A stretch of 64,000 nt of DNA, taken from Lysobacteraceae bacterium. Lineage in GTDB: Bacteria > Pseudomonadota > Gammaproteobacteria > Xanthomonadales > Xanthomonadaceae. The stretch spans positions 62,001 to 126,000 of the forward strand of contig JAEUPQ010000019.1 in the NCBI GenBank assembly GCA_016789405.1. Direction: 5' to 3'. Shown one piece after another: positions 46,918 to 55,741 of this stretch; position 1 is the stretch's first letter, and every line of letters begins with the position of its first letter. The notes beneath the pieces are model-generated. The model was not told the DNA's origin and searched no databases. It saw only the letters and a list, made by a program, of their open reading frames with translations. A program made the translations under genes and the position numbers.

Positions 46918-48711
46918 TCACCGGCGTGGCGCAGGCATCGAACGCGGCAACGGCCGGCCCTGCTGTGTCGCGCTGCCCGGCCGCTGCAACGGCGGCAGTG
47001 GCCGGCTGGTGAATCGCGGCCGGCGCGGGCCGTATTCGGGCAGGTCGCTGCCAGCCTCGTAGGCGCCGATGTCGGGCGCCACGTCGAGGAAGGCATCGTT
47101 GATGTTCGGCAGCACCTGCCCGGCGTCGAGCACGGTGTTGCGTGCGGGGCGCAGGTCCTGCGGCGCATATCGGGTCAGGGGCGACGACGGCGCCGCGATG
47201 GTCCTGGCGAACACCGCGCGCGTGGCCTGAACCGCATGCGCTTCGCTCGTGGAACCGCGCAGCGAAGCCAGCGTGCTGAACGTGGTCGAGGCGAAGCGTC
47301 CTTCGAAGCGGCCCGTTTCCGAGCCGAAGGCATCGAAGTCCAGGCTCGATCCATCGACCACGAGATCGGCGATCGCCAGGACCGCGCCGGTACCGTTGCC
47401 GAAACCGTTGTAGGTGCCGGAAAAGCCACCGAGGAAGAGGTTGTTGCGCGTGAGCAACCGCGAGACGCCGACGCCGGGATACAAGCCGAAGGCGTCGCCG
47501 GCCTTCACGATGGTGTTGTGCAGCAGCACGTCGCCGCTGCTGCCGCGATAGAGCTTGAACGCCACGTGCGGGACGTTGTACGCGACGTTGCGGATGAAGT
47601 AGGTCGGACCACCGAGGCCCGGCTGCGAAGAGAACGCGATGAAGGCGTTGGTCACGCGATTGCGCAGGATCCGGCAATTGTGGAAGCAGAAATCGGCTTC
47701 GATCGCGTCATCGGCGGCTTCGCCAAGCTCGTTGCCGATGATGTCGATGCTGTACTGGTCGGAGGCTTCGCCGTCTTCGAGCAGCGAGATGTTGTCGCGA
47801 AAGCCGCTGACGAGGTTGTGCGCGATCACATGGCCCGGGCCGGTGACGAGGATGCCTTCGCCGCGGTTGGCGCCGCTGGACCCGAACGCCGCTTCGGTCC
47901 ACGTCGTCGTGCCGTTGACCAGATTGTCCGCGATGTAGGCGTTTTCGGAGCGCAGGAAGGTGACGATGCCGTCGCCGTTGAACTGCGTCGCGCTGGCATT
48001 CACCGTGCAGCGCGTGATGCTGATGTGGTTCGAGGCGTTGAAGCGGATGCGGCCGTTGACGGTCAGTGCGTCCAGGTGCACGTGGCTGCGACTGAACATG
48101 CCCAGCTCGCCTTCGATCACGGCGCCGGGCTGTCCACGGATGACGATCGGTCGCTCTGCGGTGCCGCTCTTGCCGAACACGAAGCCCTGATAGGTGCCCG
48201 GGCCAAGCAGGAGGATGTCGCCGGGCTGCGCGTTTGCGATCACGACCGAGAGGTCGCCGGGCGTCACCGGCTTGGTCACCGCATCGTTCGCGGGCCTGGG
48301 CACGTTGCGCGTGGTCGCGCTGATGACGCGCGTCTCCTGACCGCCATCGGGATCGGACAATGAAAGTTCGATGTCGTAGGTGGTGCCGGGACGCAGGTCG
48401 AACAGGCTGCCGGAATGCCGGTTGGCCCACTGGAAGCCCTGGTTGAGCCCGCCGGGAATGCGCCGCAGCGGCATCGCCTGCTGCCATTGCGCCTCACCCT
48501 GCACGCGGTAGCGCACGTTCACCACGCCGTTGCGGTTGCTGTCGCCGCTGACCGCCCATTCGAGGGTGAGCGACTGCAGCGTCGGATAAGGCGCCGTGGT
48601 AGCGCCGGGGGTGGTGGCGTTCTGGGTCTGGGCCCGGGCGGGAAGCGCTGCGCCCGCGATCAAGAGCAGGGCCGCGAACAGCGTGGCCCACGATGGACGA
48701 TTCCCCGACAT
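46918..48711 (-). CDS. Exported right-handed beta-helix protein with Fn3-like domain
   Basis: 597 aa. Signal peptide (LFAALLLIAGAALPARAQ), an N-terminal Fn3-like domain (about 40-135: SLTLEWAVSGDSNRNGVVNVRYRVQG ... YDIELSLSDPDGG), then long stacked beta-helix coils of the pectate-lyase/NosD type (GDILLLGPGTYQGFVFGKSGTAERPIVIRGQPGAVIEG; HISITRCTVNASATQFNGDG; DDAIEADFCFHNCRILRNRV; GDVLLHNTIVKAGDAFGLYP). Family members bind or cleave polysaccharides. The last 45 residues are Pro/Arg-rich and probably disordered. No cleavage residues can be named. Confidence 0.85.
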   Translation of the reverse strand: MSGNRPSWATLFAALLLIAGAALPARAQTQNATTPGATTAPYPTLQSLTLEWAVSGDSNRNGVVNVRYRVQGEAQWQQAMPLRRIPGGLNQGFQWANRHSGSLFDLRPGTTYDIELSLSDPDGGQETRVISATTRNVPRPANDAVTKPVTPGDLSVVIANAQPGDILLLGPGTYQGFVFGKSGTAERPIVIRGQPGAVIEGELGMFSRSHVHLDALTVNGRIRFNASNHISITRCTVNASATQFNGDGIVTFLRSENAYIADNLVNGTTTWTEAAFGSSGANRGEGILVTGPGHVIAHNLVSGFRDNISLLEDGEASDQYSIDIIGNELGEAADDAIEADFCFHNCRILRNRVTNAFIAFSSQPGLGGPTYFIRNVAYNVPHVAFKLYRGSSGDVLLHNTIVKAGDAFGLYPGVGVSRLLTRNNLFLGGFSGTYNGFGNGTGAVLAIADLVVDGSSLDFDAFGSETGRFEGRFASTTFSTLASLRGSTSEAHAVQATRAVFARTIAAPSSPLTRYAPQDLRPARNTVLDAGQVLPNINDAFLDVAPDIGAYEAGSDLPEYGPRRPRFTSRPLPPLQRPGSATQQGRPLPRSMPAPRR

Positions 48712-48804
48712 CCCGGATCTCCCTGCAAGACGTTGCGGATCCCCCGCGTGGCAACTTAGCAGCCCAGGCCGCGACTCGACAGTGAATCGCGCATCACGGC
48801 AGCC

Positions 48805-48830
48805 TCCGGACGCCGTGAATGGCGTCCGGA
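48805..48830 (-). terminator. Hairpin downstream of the ABC permease
   Basis: Perfect 10-bp stem TCCGGACGCC / GGCGTCCGGA with a 6-nt loop, 48 bp past the leftward permease stop. No T-tract. Confidence 0.55.
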
Positions 48831-48878
48831 TTCATGGTTCGGTCAGCGCAAGGATCGACGCATGGTTCAACGCGACCG

Positions 48879-51386
48879 TCAGGCATCCAGCTCGCGCAGC
48901 GTGATCGACGGCGGCGCATCCAGCACGCGGCGCGTGGCGAACAGCCCGGCGACGAGCGCCGCGACAATCCCGATCGCCGCGCCGGTGGCCGCCATGCCCC
49001 AGTCCGCTTCCCATGGCAGGTCGAACACCTGGGTCGCGACGACGCCGGCCAGCACCGATGCGGCCACGGCGGCCACCACGCCGGACAACAGGCCGATCGC
49101 CGCGAATTCCGAAGCCTGCGCCAGCCGCAGCTGACGACGACTGCCGCCCAGCGCGCGCATCACGCCGCCTTCGCGCAGGCGCTCGTCCTGACTGGCGCTC
49201 ACCGCGGCGAGCAGCACCAGCACGCCGGCGGCGAGCGAGAACCAGAACACCACCTGCACCACGCGCGCGACCTGGTCGCCGATGCTGCGCACCTGGGTCA
49301 GGATCGCGTCGACGTCGACCACCGTGAGGTTGGGATAGCGCTCGACCAGTTCGGCAGTGAAGCGCGGTCGCGTGGTCGGCACCTTCACGGCCGTGATGTA
49401 ACTCCCAGAGTAGGCGTCGAGCGCACCTGGCGAGGCCACGACGAAGAAGTTCGGCTTGAAACTCTCCCACTCGACCTTGCGGAAGCTGGTGACCGTGGCT
49501 TCGAAGCGCTGGCCGGCGATGTCGAAGGCGACGCGGTCGCCGATCTTCCACTTCAGGCGCGCGGCGAATTCCTCCTCCACCGAGAGCTCCGGCTTCGCAA
49601 GGCGCTGCGCCGGCCACATCTTCCCGGCGGTGACCTGGTTGTCTTCGCCGAGGCTTTCGGCAGTGGACAGGTTGAACTCGCGATCGGCCTGGCGACGCGC
49701 ACGTTCGCCCTGTTCGGCGTAGTTCGCGAGGTTCACGGGCTTGCCGTTGTGCTCGACCAGCCGGCCACGGATCATCGGATACAGCGTCGGCGCCGCGATG
49801 CCCTGCGATGCGATGAAGTCGCGGACGCCGGCCATCTGGTCCGGCTGCACGTTGACGATGAAGCGATTCGGGGCGTCTTCCGACAGCGACATCCGCCAGC
49901 GCTCGATCAGGTCGGTGCGCACGAAGGTCAGCAGCAGCAGGGCCATCAGGCCGAGGCCGAGCGCGGACACCTGGGCGATGCTGGTGCCGGCGCGACGGCT
50001 CACGTTGGCAAGCCCATAGCGCAGGCTGCCGCGCAGTCGCGAACGCATGCGTCGCACGACGAGGATCAGCACGAAGGCGATCAGCGCCAGCGCCGCCAGC
50101 GTCGATGCGATGCCCAGCAGCATCACGCCGCCGAGCGTGGCCGAACCGGCCTGCCACCACAGCAGCGCGCCGAGGCCGGCGAAACCCGCCAGGCCGACCA
50201 GCCACGCGCTGGGTTCGGCGACATCGAGGTCGCGACGCAGCACGCGCAGCGCGGGCACGCGACGCAGCGCAAGCACCGGCGGCGCACCGAAGGAGAGCAG
50301 CACCACGAGGCCGACGCCCAGTCCCTGCAGCGCGGGCGCGATGCCGGCCGGCGGGATGGTCACCTTCAGCAGGTCCGCCAGCCACAGGCCGATGCCCCAT
50401 TGCAGCGCGTACGCGATCGCCACGCCGATGGCGCTGGCGATCACGCCGAGGATCAGCAACTCGCCGATGTGGATCGACGCCAGCGTGCGCTGGCTTGCGC
50501 CGAGGCAACGCATTACCGCCGCACCGGACAGATGGCGCTCGCTGTGCCGGCGTGCGGCCATCGCCACCGCGACTGCGGCCAGCACCACCGATACCAGCGC
50601 CGCGAGGCCCAGGAAGCGGCTCGCGCGATCGAGCGCGGAGCGGATCTCCGGGCGCGCATCGGCAATGGTTTCGAGACGCTGCCCGCGCGCGAGCGCGGCC
50701 TTCGCGGTCTTCACGAAACCGTCGACCGCCGCGCCCTCGCCGGCGATGACGAGCTTGTAGCCCGCGCGGCTGCCGGGCTGGATCAGTCCGGTCGACGGCA
50801 GGTCGGCCAGCGGAATGAAGACCTTCGGCGCGACGTTGAAATAGTCGATGGCGCCGTCGGGCTCCTGCAGCACCACGGCAGCAAGGGTGAATTCGCGTTC
50901 GCCGATGCCGATGGCATCGCCGGGCTTCGCGTCGAGCTGGTCGGCGCCTGCGCGGCTCAGCCACAGCGTGCCCGTCGCCGGACCGCCGACCACATCGCGC
51001 TCGCCACGCCCGTCGCGGATGCGGAAACCGCCGCGCAGCGGGAAGCCCTCGCCGAGCGCACGCAGTTCGCCCAGTTTCAGGCGCGCGGCCTCGCCAGAAC
51101 CGACACGCACCATCGTCGGCATTTCCACGGTTTCGGTGCGCTTGAGACCTCCGAGGTTCGCCGCCTCGCGGATGCGTCCGGCGATCGGCGCATCACCGCG
51201 CACCACCGCGTCGCCGCCGAGCAGGCGATTGGCTTCGCCGGCGAGCATGCGTTCGGCGCGATCGGTGACGAAACCGACCGCGCTCACCGCCACGACCGCC
51301 AGCACCAGCGCGGCGACGAGGATGCGGATGTCGCCCGCCGCGAGGTCGCGCCTCAGCTGGCGCCACGCAAGCGTGAACAGTCTCAT
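48879..51386 (-). CDS. FtsX-family ABC permease, YbbP-like
   Basis: 835 aa, the size of YbbP-type lipid/outer-membrane-related permeases. It has N-terminal helix ILVAALVLAVVAVSAVGFVTDRAERML, a large periplasmic domain, FtsX helices twice (SVVLAAVAVAMAARRHSERHLSGAAVMRCLGASQRTLASIHIGELL in the middle, and LREGGVMRALGGSRRQLRLAQASEFAAIGLLSGV near the end). Ten helices predicted. It pairs with the ATPase gene upstream by a four-base overlap. YbbAP-like systems may handle envelope lipids; the ligand is unknown. Confidence 0.92.
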   Translation of the reverse strand: MRLFTLAWRQLRRDLAAGDIRILVAALVLAVVAVSAVGFVTDRAERMLAGEANRLLGGDAVVRGDAPIAGRIREAANLGGLKRTETVEMPTMVRVGSGEAARLKLGELRALGEGFPLRGGFRIRDGRGERDVVGGPATGTLWLSRAGADQLDAKPGDAIGIGEREFTLAAVVLQEPDGAIDYFNVAPKVFIPLADLPSTGLIQPGSRAGYKLVIAGEGAAVDGFVKTAKAALARGQRLETIADARPEIRSALDRASRFLGLAALVSVVLAAVAVAMAARRHSERHLSGAAVMRCLGASQRTLASIHIGELLILGVIASAIGVAIAYALQWGIGLWLADLLKVTIPPAGIAPALQGLGVGLVVLLSFGAPPVLALRRVPALRVLRRDLDVAEPSAWLVGLAGFAGLGALLWWQAGSATLGGVMLLGIASTLAALALIAFVLILVVRRMRSRLRGSLRYGLANVSRRAGTSIAQVSALGLGLMALLLLTFVRTDLIERWRMSLSEDAPNRFIVNVQPDQMAGVRDFIASQGIAAPTLYPMIRGRLVEHNGKPVNLANYAEQGERARRQADREFNLSTAESLGEDNQVTAGKMWPAQRLAKPELSVEEEFAARLKWKIGDRVAFDIAGQRFEATVTSFRKVEWESFKPNFFVVASPGALDAYSGSYITAVKVPTTRPRFTAELVERYPNLTVVDVDAILTQVRSIGDQVARVVQVVFWFSLAAGVLVLLAAVSASQDERLREGGVMRALGGSRRQLRLAQASEFAAIGLLSGVVAAVAASVLAGVVATQVFDLPWEADWGMAATGAAIGIVAALVAGLFATRRVLDAPPSITLRELDA

Positions 51387-52153
51387 GCCGACACCAGCCG
51401 GCCACCGTCGAGACGCAGCACGCGATGGCAGCGTTCGGCGAGATGGTCGTCATGGGTCACCAGCACCAGCGTGGTGCCGGCGTCGGCATTCAGGCCGAAC
51501 AGCAGTTCGATGATGGCCTGTCCGGTGCGCGTGTCGAGATTGCCGGTGGGCTCGTCCGCGAACAGCAGGGACGGCCGGGTGACGAAGGCACGCGCCAGCG
51601 CCACGCGCTGCTGCTCGCCGCCGGACAGCTGGCGCGGATAGTGATCGAGGCGTTCGCCCAGGCCGACGCGGCGCAGGATCTCGCGTGCGGGCCCGTCGAC
51701 ATCGGCGTCGCCGCGCAGTTCCAGCGGCAGCATCACGTTCTCCAGCGCGGTCAGGGACGGCAGCAGCTGGAAGCTCTGGAACACGAAGCCGACCTTCTCG
51801 CCGCGCACCTTGGCGCGACCGTCCTCGTCCAGCGTCGACAGGGGTGCGCCATCCAGCAGCACGCGGCCGTCGCTGGGCGTGTCGAGACCGGCCATCAGCG
51901 CGAGCAGCGTGCTCTTGCCGGAGCCCGAAGCGCCGACGATCGCCACGCTTTCGCCCCTGGCGATGTCGAAGCCGACTCCGTCCAGGATGGTCAGCTCGCC
52001 CGACGGCAGCCGTACACGCTTGCCCAGGCCCTCCACCCGCAGCGCAGGCGGCGCGGACCCCGCAGCTCCTGCAGGCTTGGCTCCGGCAGGCTTGGCCCCG
52101 GCGGGGGTGGCATCGTCGGACGGCGGCGCGGCGGCCTCGGGGGTCAGGGTCAT
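51383..52153 (-). CDS. ABC transporter ATP-binding protein, YbbA-like
   Basis: 256 aa. An Ala/Pro-rich tail of about 37 residues precedes the ATPase: Walker A GASGSGKST, signature LSGGEQQR, Walker B LLFADEPTGNLD, H-loop VTHDD. All motifs are intact. ATG 52153 starts MTLTPEAA. It is divergent from the AAC(3)-I-like gene at 52314 and forms a two-gene operon with the permease. Confidence 0.93.
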   Translation of the reverse strand: MTLTPEAAAPPSDDATPAGAKPAGAKPAGAAGSAPPALRVEGLGKRVRLPSGELTILDGVGFDIARGESVAIVGASGSGKSTLLALMAGLDTPSDGRVLLDGAPLSTLDEDGRAKVRGEKVGFVFQSFQLLPSLTALENVMLPLELRGDADVDGPAREILRRVGLGERLDHYPRQLSGGEQQRVALARAFVTRPSLLFADEPTGNLDTRTGQAIIELLFGLNADAGTTLVLVTHDDHLAERCHRVLRLDGGRLVSA

Positions 52154-52313
52154 GGCGGCTTCCGGGGGAGGGGGGCGAACTGGGGATATTGGGCGAAGGG
52201 GCCGGGGACGCAAGCCCGCCGGGACCCAACTGATGGCATGGACGGACCCGGCGGGGTGGTGGATGCAGCGTCAGCGCGCCACCATGCAGGCACGCCCCAC
52301 CCGGATGTCCGCC

Positions 52314-52781
52314 ATGGACAACACCTCCGACTTCCGCATCGATCGTCTCGGGCCGGGCGATGCCGGCGCGTTCGCCGACCTCAACACGCTGTTCGGCGAA
52401 GTCTTCGAGGACATGGAGACCTACACCGGGCAGCGGCCCGATGCGGAGTACCTGCGCAGCCTGCTCGCCGACGACGGTGTCTTCGCCCTTGCCGCGATCG
52501 AAGACGATGCGGTGATCGGCGGGCTCGTCGCCTACACGCTGCGCAAGTTCGAGCGGCAGCGCAGCGAGGTCTACATCTACGACCTCGCCGTCTCCGTCGC
52601 GCATCGACGCAGAGGCATCGCGACCGCGCTGATCCATGCGCTGCAGCGCCTCGCCACCGAACGCGGCGCCTGGGTGATCTTCGTCCAGGCCGACCACGGC
52701 GACGATCCAGCCATCGCGCTGTACACGAAACTCGGCACCCGCGAGGACGTGCTGCATTTCGACATCGCCGTCGACTGCTGA
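52314..52781 (+). CDS. AAC(3)-I family aminoglycoside 3-N-acetyltransferase-like protein
   Basis: 155 aa GNAT protein. LNTLFGEVFEDMETYTGQRPDAEYLRSLLADDGVFALAAIEDDAVIGGLVAYTLRKFERQRSEVYIYDLAVS, RRRGIATALI (acetyl-CoA P-loop) and KLGTREDVLHFDI match AAC(3)-I enzymes, which acetylate the 3-amino group of gentamicin-class drugs. Chromosomal relatives exist in environmental Lysobacter-type genomes, so resistance is plausible but not shown. ATG 52314 matches family length; ATG 52305 is nearby. Divergent from the YbbA-like gene. Confidence 0.85.
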   Translation: MDNTSDFRIDRLGPGDAGAFADLNTLFGEVFEDMETYTGQRPDAEYLRSLLADDGVFALAAIEDDAVIGGLVAYTLRKFERQRSEVYIYDLAVSVAHRRRGIATALIHALQRLATERGAWVIFVQADHGDDPAIALYTKLGTREDVLHFDIAVDC

Positions 52782-52839
52782 CCTGCCGGTGACCCATGCG
52801 AACCGCTACCCTGCCCGCACACCTCCCGCGCACGACGCC

Positions 52840-53595
52840 ATGACCCGACACCCCTCCGCTCTTCTCGCCGCCCTCGTGTTGCTGGCCCTTCCCGGGTTCG
52901 CAATCGCCGACACCTACCCCTGCCCCAACGGCCCGGCCCCCGGCGACCGCCAGATCGGCGTGACCGGCGGTTCGCACGGCATCGCGGCGATCCCGCTGTG
53001 CGCGTACGGTGACCACGCGAACGAGGAGGAGGAAGACACGCCAGGGCAGCGCGCCCCAGCACCGGACCCCATGCAGATGCGCATCGATGCCAGCATGTCG
53101 GCACTGACCGCGATGGTCGCCAACATGGAACAGCAGGCCGCACTCCAGCGCGACCCGAAATACAATCGTTATCGCGAGGGCTTCTGGGACCATTTCCAGG
53201 CCAATGCCAAGCCGCGCCCCGGCCAGGGCTGCGTCGCGATGTTCGCGAACCTCGACGGCGCGGTCGCGGTCGCCGGCCCGGGCGGGGAATACAGCGGCGC
53301 GATGCTGATTTTCTGGGGCCTGGACGTACCCAAGCCCGGCAATGTCGCGACGATTTCCGTCTCGCTGAACCAGTTCGACGGCCCGGTGCAGACCGTCAAG
53401 GCGCTCAACTACACCCTGCCCGGCGGCCGTGCCGGCGCCATCGCCTTCACCGTACCCACCATCGACGCCGCACTGGAGACGATGGTCGACCGCCAGCCGT
53501 TCGAACTCTCGATCAAGGGCAAGCCGGTGATGAAGATCGAATGGCATGGCGGCTTGGCCGCACGCGACAAGCTGCGCGCGTGCGTGAAGGGCTAG
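52840..53595 (+). CDS. Exported protein of unknown function
   Basis: 251 aa. Signal peptide (LLAALVLLALPGFAIAD), an acidic low-complexity stretch (HANEEEEDTPGQRAPAPDPM), a helical segment (DASMSALTAMVANMEQQAALQRDPKYNRYREGFWDHFQANAKP), then a beta-rich C-terminal domain (GQGCVAMFANLDGAVAVAGPGGEYSGAMLIFWGLDVPKPGNVATISVSLNQFDG). Two Cys near start and two in the domain. No family recognised. Start ATG 52840 fits the signal peptide. Confidence 0.72.
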   Translation: MTRHPSALLAALVLLALPGFAIADTYPCPNGPAPGDRQIGVTGGSHGIAAIPLCAYGDHANEEEEDTPGQRAPAPDPMQMRIDASMSALTAMVANMEQQAALQRDPKYNRYREGFWDHFQANAKPRPGQGCVAMFANLDGAVAVAGPGGEYSGAMLIFWGLDVPKPGNVATISVSLNQFDGPVQTVKALNYTLPGGRAGAIAFTVPTIDAALETMVDRQPFELSIKGKPVMKIEWHGGLAARDKLRACVKG

Positions 53596-53617
53596 TGACG
53601 GGCGGGCGGCGCGCGCG

Positions 53618-54601
53618 ATGACCGACGAGACCTCCGCCGGCGCACGAGCACCTGCCGGGCTTGGTGGATGGCTGTGGCCCGTCACGTGGGCGACGGCGGT
53701 GCTGCCGGTGTTCCTGACGGCGTCGGTCGTGGCTCACCTGCCTTCCATCATCGAATACACCCTCGGCCCCGGAGACATCTACCCGTACGATCAACCGTGG
53801 GTGCATCGTGAAATCGGCGTGCATGTTCTCCTCACGCTTGTCTCATGGTGGTGGGCGCTGCACTGGTTCGCTCGCGATCCACACCTGCCGCGACGGGGGC
53901 CGATCATGCTGCTGTCGTCAGGCATGCTGATCGCAGGTGTCGCATGGATCGATCACCGGCACACAGGTCATCCAATGTTCGCGGGCATTCTGCTTTCCCT
54001 GGCCATAGCAGGTTTCATCTTTGCTCGCTGGTCGAAACGCATCCGCAATACCTTCGTCCCGGGCACGCTCCCCGCGCACGCAGACGCATTCGATACCGCC
54101 GTGCTCGGCGGACCCCGCGACTGGTCGCGCGGATACTGGCTGCTGCCCGGTGCGCTGGCGTATGCCGTCTTCGGGCTCTTCTCGGAATGGGTGGTGCTCG
54201 TCGATGTGGCATCACAGGCCTTGCCACCACCTTATCCCGAAGGTCCACCACACGATGGATGCGTACGCGGACTCGGATTCGCGACGATGGGAAACGTCTA
54301 CTCCGTGAGTCAGATCGAGGCGCATCGTGAAGCGCTGACCATCTCGCACGCCGCTGGCCTGATGCTTCTCGGCGCTGTGGTCGGCTTCGTGCGCGGCGCG
54401 CGATGGACGCTTCTGGCCGCCATCGCAGCGCTGGCCCTGGCGATGGCTGCACCTCTGCGGATCACACTTGGCGAGTGGTGCAGTCCGTTCGTCGACGGTC
54501 CCGATTTCCGCGAGATGTGGCGCGAATGGTGCGTCGCGCTGATCCTCGTGACCCTGGCCGCCTGCTTCCGGTACTGGCCGGCCTCGAAAAAACGCACATG
54601 A
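53618..54601 (+). CDS. Multi-pass membrane protein, paralogue 1
   Basis: 327 aa with about seven helices. The N-terminal LGGWLWPVTWATAVLPVFLTASVVAHLPSIIEY recalls DUF2569-type membrane proteins. Middle segment RWSKRIRNTFVPGTLPAHADAFDTAVLGGPRDWSRGYWLLPGAL is echoed in the next gene, showing duplication. Function unknown. Overlaps the following gene by four bases (ATGA). Confidence 0.72.
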   Translation: MTDETSAGARAPAGLGGWLWPVTWATAVLPVFLTASVVAHLPSIIEYTLGPGDIYPYDQPWVHREIGVHVLLTLVSWWWALHWFARDPHLPRRGPIMLLSSGMLIAGVAWIDHRHTGHPMFAGILLSLAIAGFIFARWSKRIRNTFVPGTLPAHADAFDTAVLGGPRDWSRGYWLLPGALAYAVFGLFSEWVVLVDVASQALPPPYPEGPPHDGCVRGLGFATMGNVYSVSQIEAHREALTISHAAGLMLLGAVVGFVRGARWTLLAAIAALALAMAAPLRITLGEWCSPFVDGPDFREMWREWCVALILVTLAACFRYWPASKKRT

Positions 54602-55692
54602 GCGGAAACGACACGACGACCCCAACTGCACACGACCCAGGCCTCCATGGCCTAGGTGGCATGCTGTGGCTCTTCGGCATCCCGCTGATGCTGTGGGGCA
54701 GCTCGGTGGTGGCGTGGTTGCCGTTGCTGCTGTGGCACTTCACGCCTGCGGAACTGGACGCCGCGCGCGCCATGGCGATGCAGCACGGCATCCCGCCGTC
54801 GGAATTCAGCATCATCCCTGTCGATGAATTGCCGTGGATCATCACGGTGATGTCCGGCATCGTCGTCGCCGAAGCCTTCTTCCGCCGCTCGTCACGCTTC
54901 CGCTGGCTCGCCACGGCATGGCTGCTCATGCTGTGCTTGCTCCGCTTGCACGATGAATCGCTCGCATTTCCTCCGATCGTCGGCATGTACCCACGATCGC
55001 CCCCCTTGACCGAAGCGATCATGGGTATCGCGTTTGCGGTACCGATCCTGTACCTGTGGCTGTCTCGACGCGCCCGCAACACATTCTCCCTGCGCATGCC
55101 GCCACCGCGCCGTGCGGGCCTGCTGCACGCCTTCCTCGACGGACCCCGCGACTGGGGCGGCGGCGTCTGGTGCGTGGCGGGAGCCATCGTGATCCTGGTG
55201 TGCACGCACACCGTATTGTTCATGACGCACTGGCCCTACCTCCTTGCTCCGGAACTCACGCCGGAGATCGCCAAGTGGCTGGATGCTCCCGCTGCTCCAC
55301 CCGTGGATGGAGGCGGCAACGCCGTGAGCGCATTGATCACTGGGTCTTACCAGGACGAAGTCGCGCAGGCACCCTACGCGCGCATGTTCGTGGCGCTGCA
55401 TGTCGTCGGACTCCTGCTCGCACTGTGGAGCATCCGATTGTTCATGCGTCGAGCATCTTCCCTGCGCTGGACCCTCGTCGCCAGCGTGCTGTTCCTGGTC
55501 GGCGCGCATGCACTTGACTGGTGGATGCAGGACCGGATCCCGATATTCTGCGTCTACTGCGGCCATTACGATGCGCCTCGCGACTATCTCGCGAAATCTC
55601 TTTCCTTGCTCGTCACCGTCGTAACGATCCTGCTGCTCCCCGCCGTGCGCCGACGCTTCCGCAACGCGCCGGACAGCACGGCTGCACGATGA
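54598..55692 (+). CDS. Multi-pass membrane protein, paralogue 2
   Basis: 364 aa. Similar plan to paralogue 1 (GLGGMLWLFGIPLMLWGSSVVAWLPLLLWHF; RRARNTFSLRMPPPRRAGLLHAFLDGPRDWGGGVWCVAGAIV) with a conserved RNTF and GPRDW pair. Contains an exposed loop with DAPAAPPVDGGG and a periplasmic IFCVYCGHYD (C-x2-C) that could bind metal or a disulfide. Unknown function. A strong hairpin terminator follows. Confidence 0.72.
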   Translation: MSGNDTTTPTAHDPGLHGLGGMLWLFGIPLMLWGSSVVAWLPLLLWHFTPAELDAARAMAMQHGIPPSEFSIIPVDELPWIITVMSGIVVAEAFFRRSSRFRWLATAWLLMLCLLRLHDESLAFPPIVGMYPRSPPLTEAIMGIAFAVPILYLWLSRRARNTFSLRMPPPRRAGLLHAFLDGPRDWGGGVWCVAGAIVILVCTHTVLFMTHWPYLLAPELTPEIAKWLDAPAAPPVDGGGNAVSALITGSYQDEVAQAPYARMFVALHVVGLLLALWSIRLFMRRASSLRWTLVASVLFLVGAHALDWWMQDRIPIFCVYCGHYDAPRDYLAKSLSLLVTVVTILLLPAVRRRFRNAPDSTAAR

Positions 55693-55701
55693 AGCACCCG
55701 G

Positions 55702-55732
55702 CCCCTTCCTTCCCGGCGGGGAGGAAGGGACC
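55702..55732 (+). terminator. Bidirectional hairpin between convergent genes
   Basis: 12-bp stem (CCCTTCCTTCCC / GGGGAGGAAGGG, one G-U) with a short loop between the ends of the rightward and leftward genes. Lacks a U-tract; similar to the palindrome at 11074. Confidence 0.6.
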
Positions 55733-55741
55733 GGAAGACAA

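Noticed and set aside
48819-51641. 940-codon plus-strand frame opposite the ABC permease
   Set aside because: Antisense of a clear FtsX permease; shadow of GC-skewed codons.
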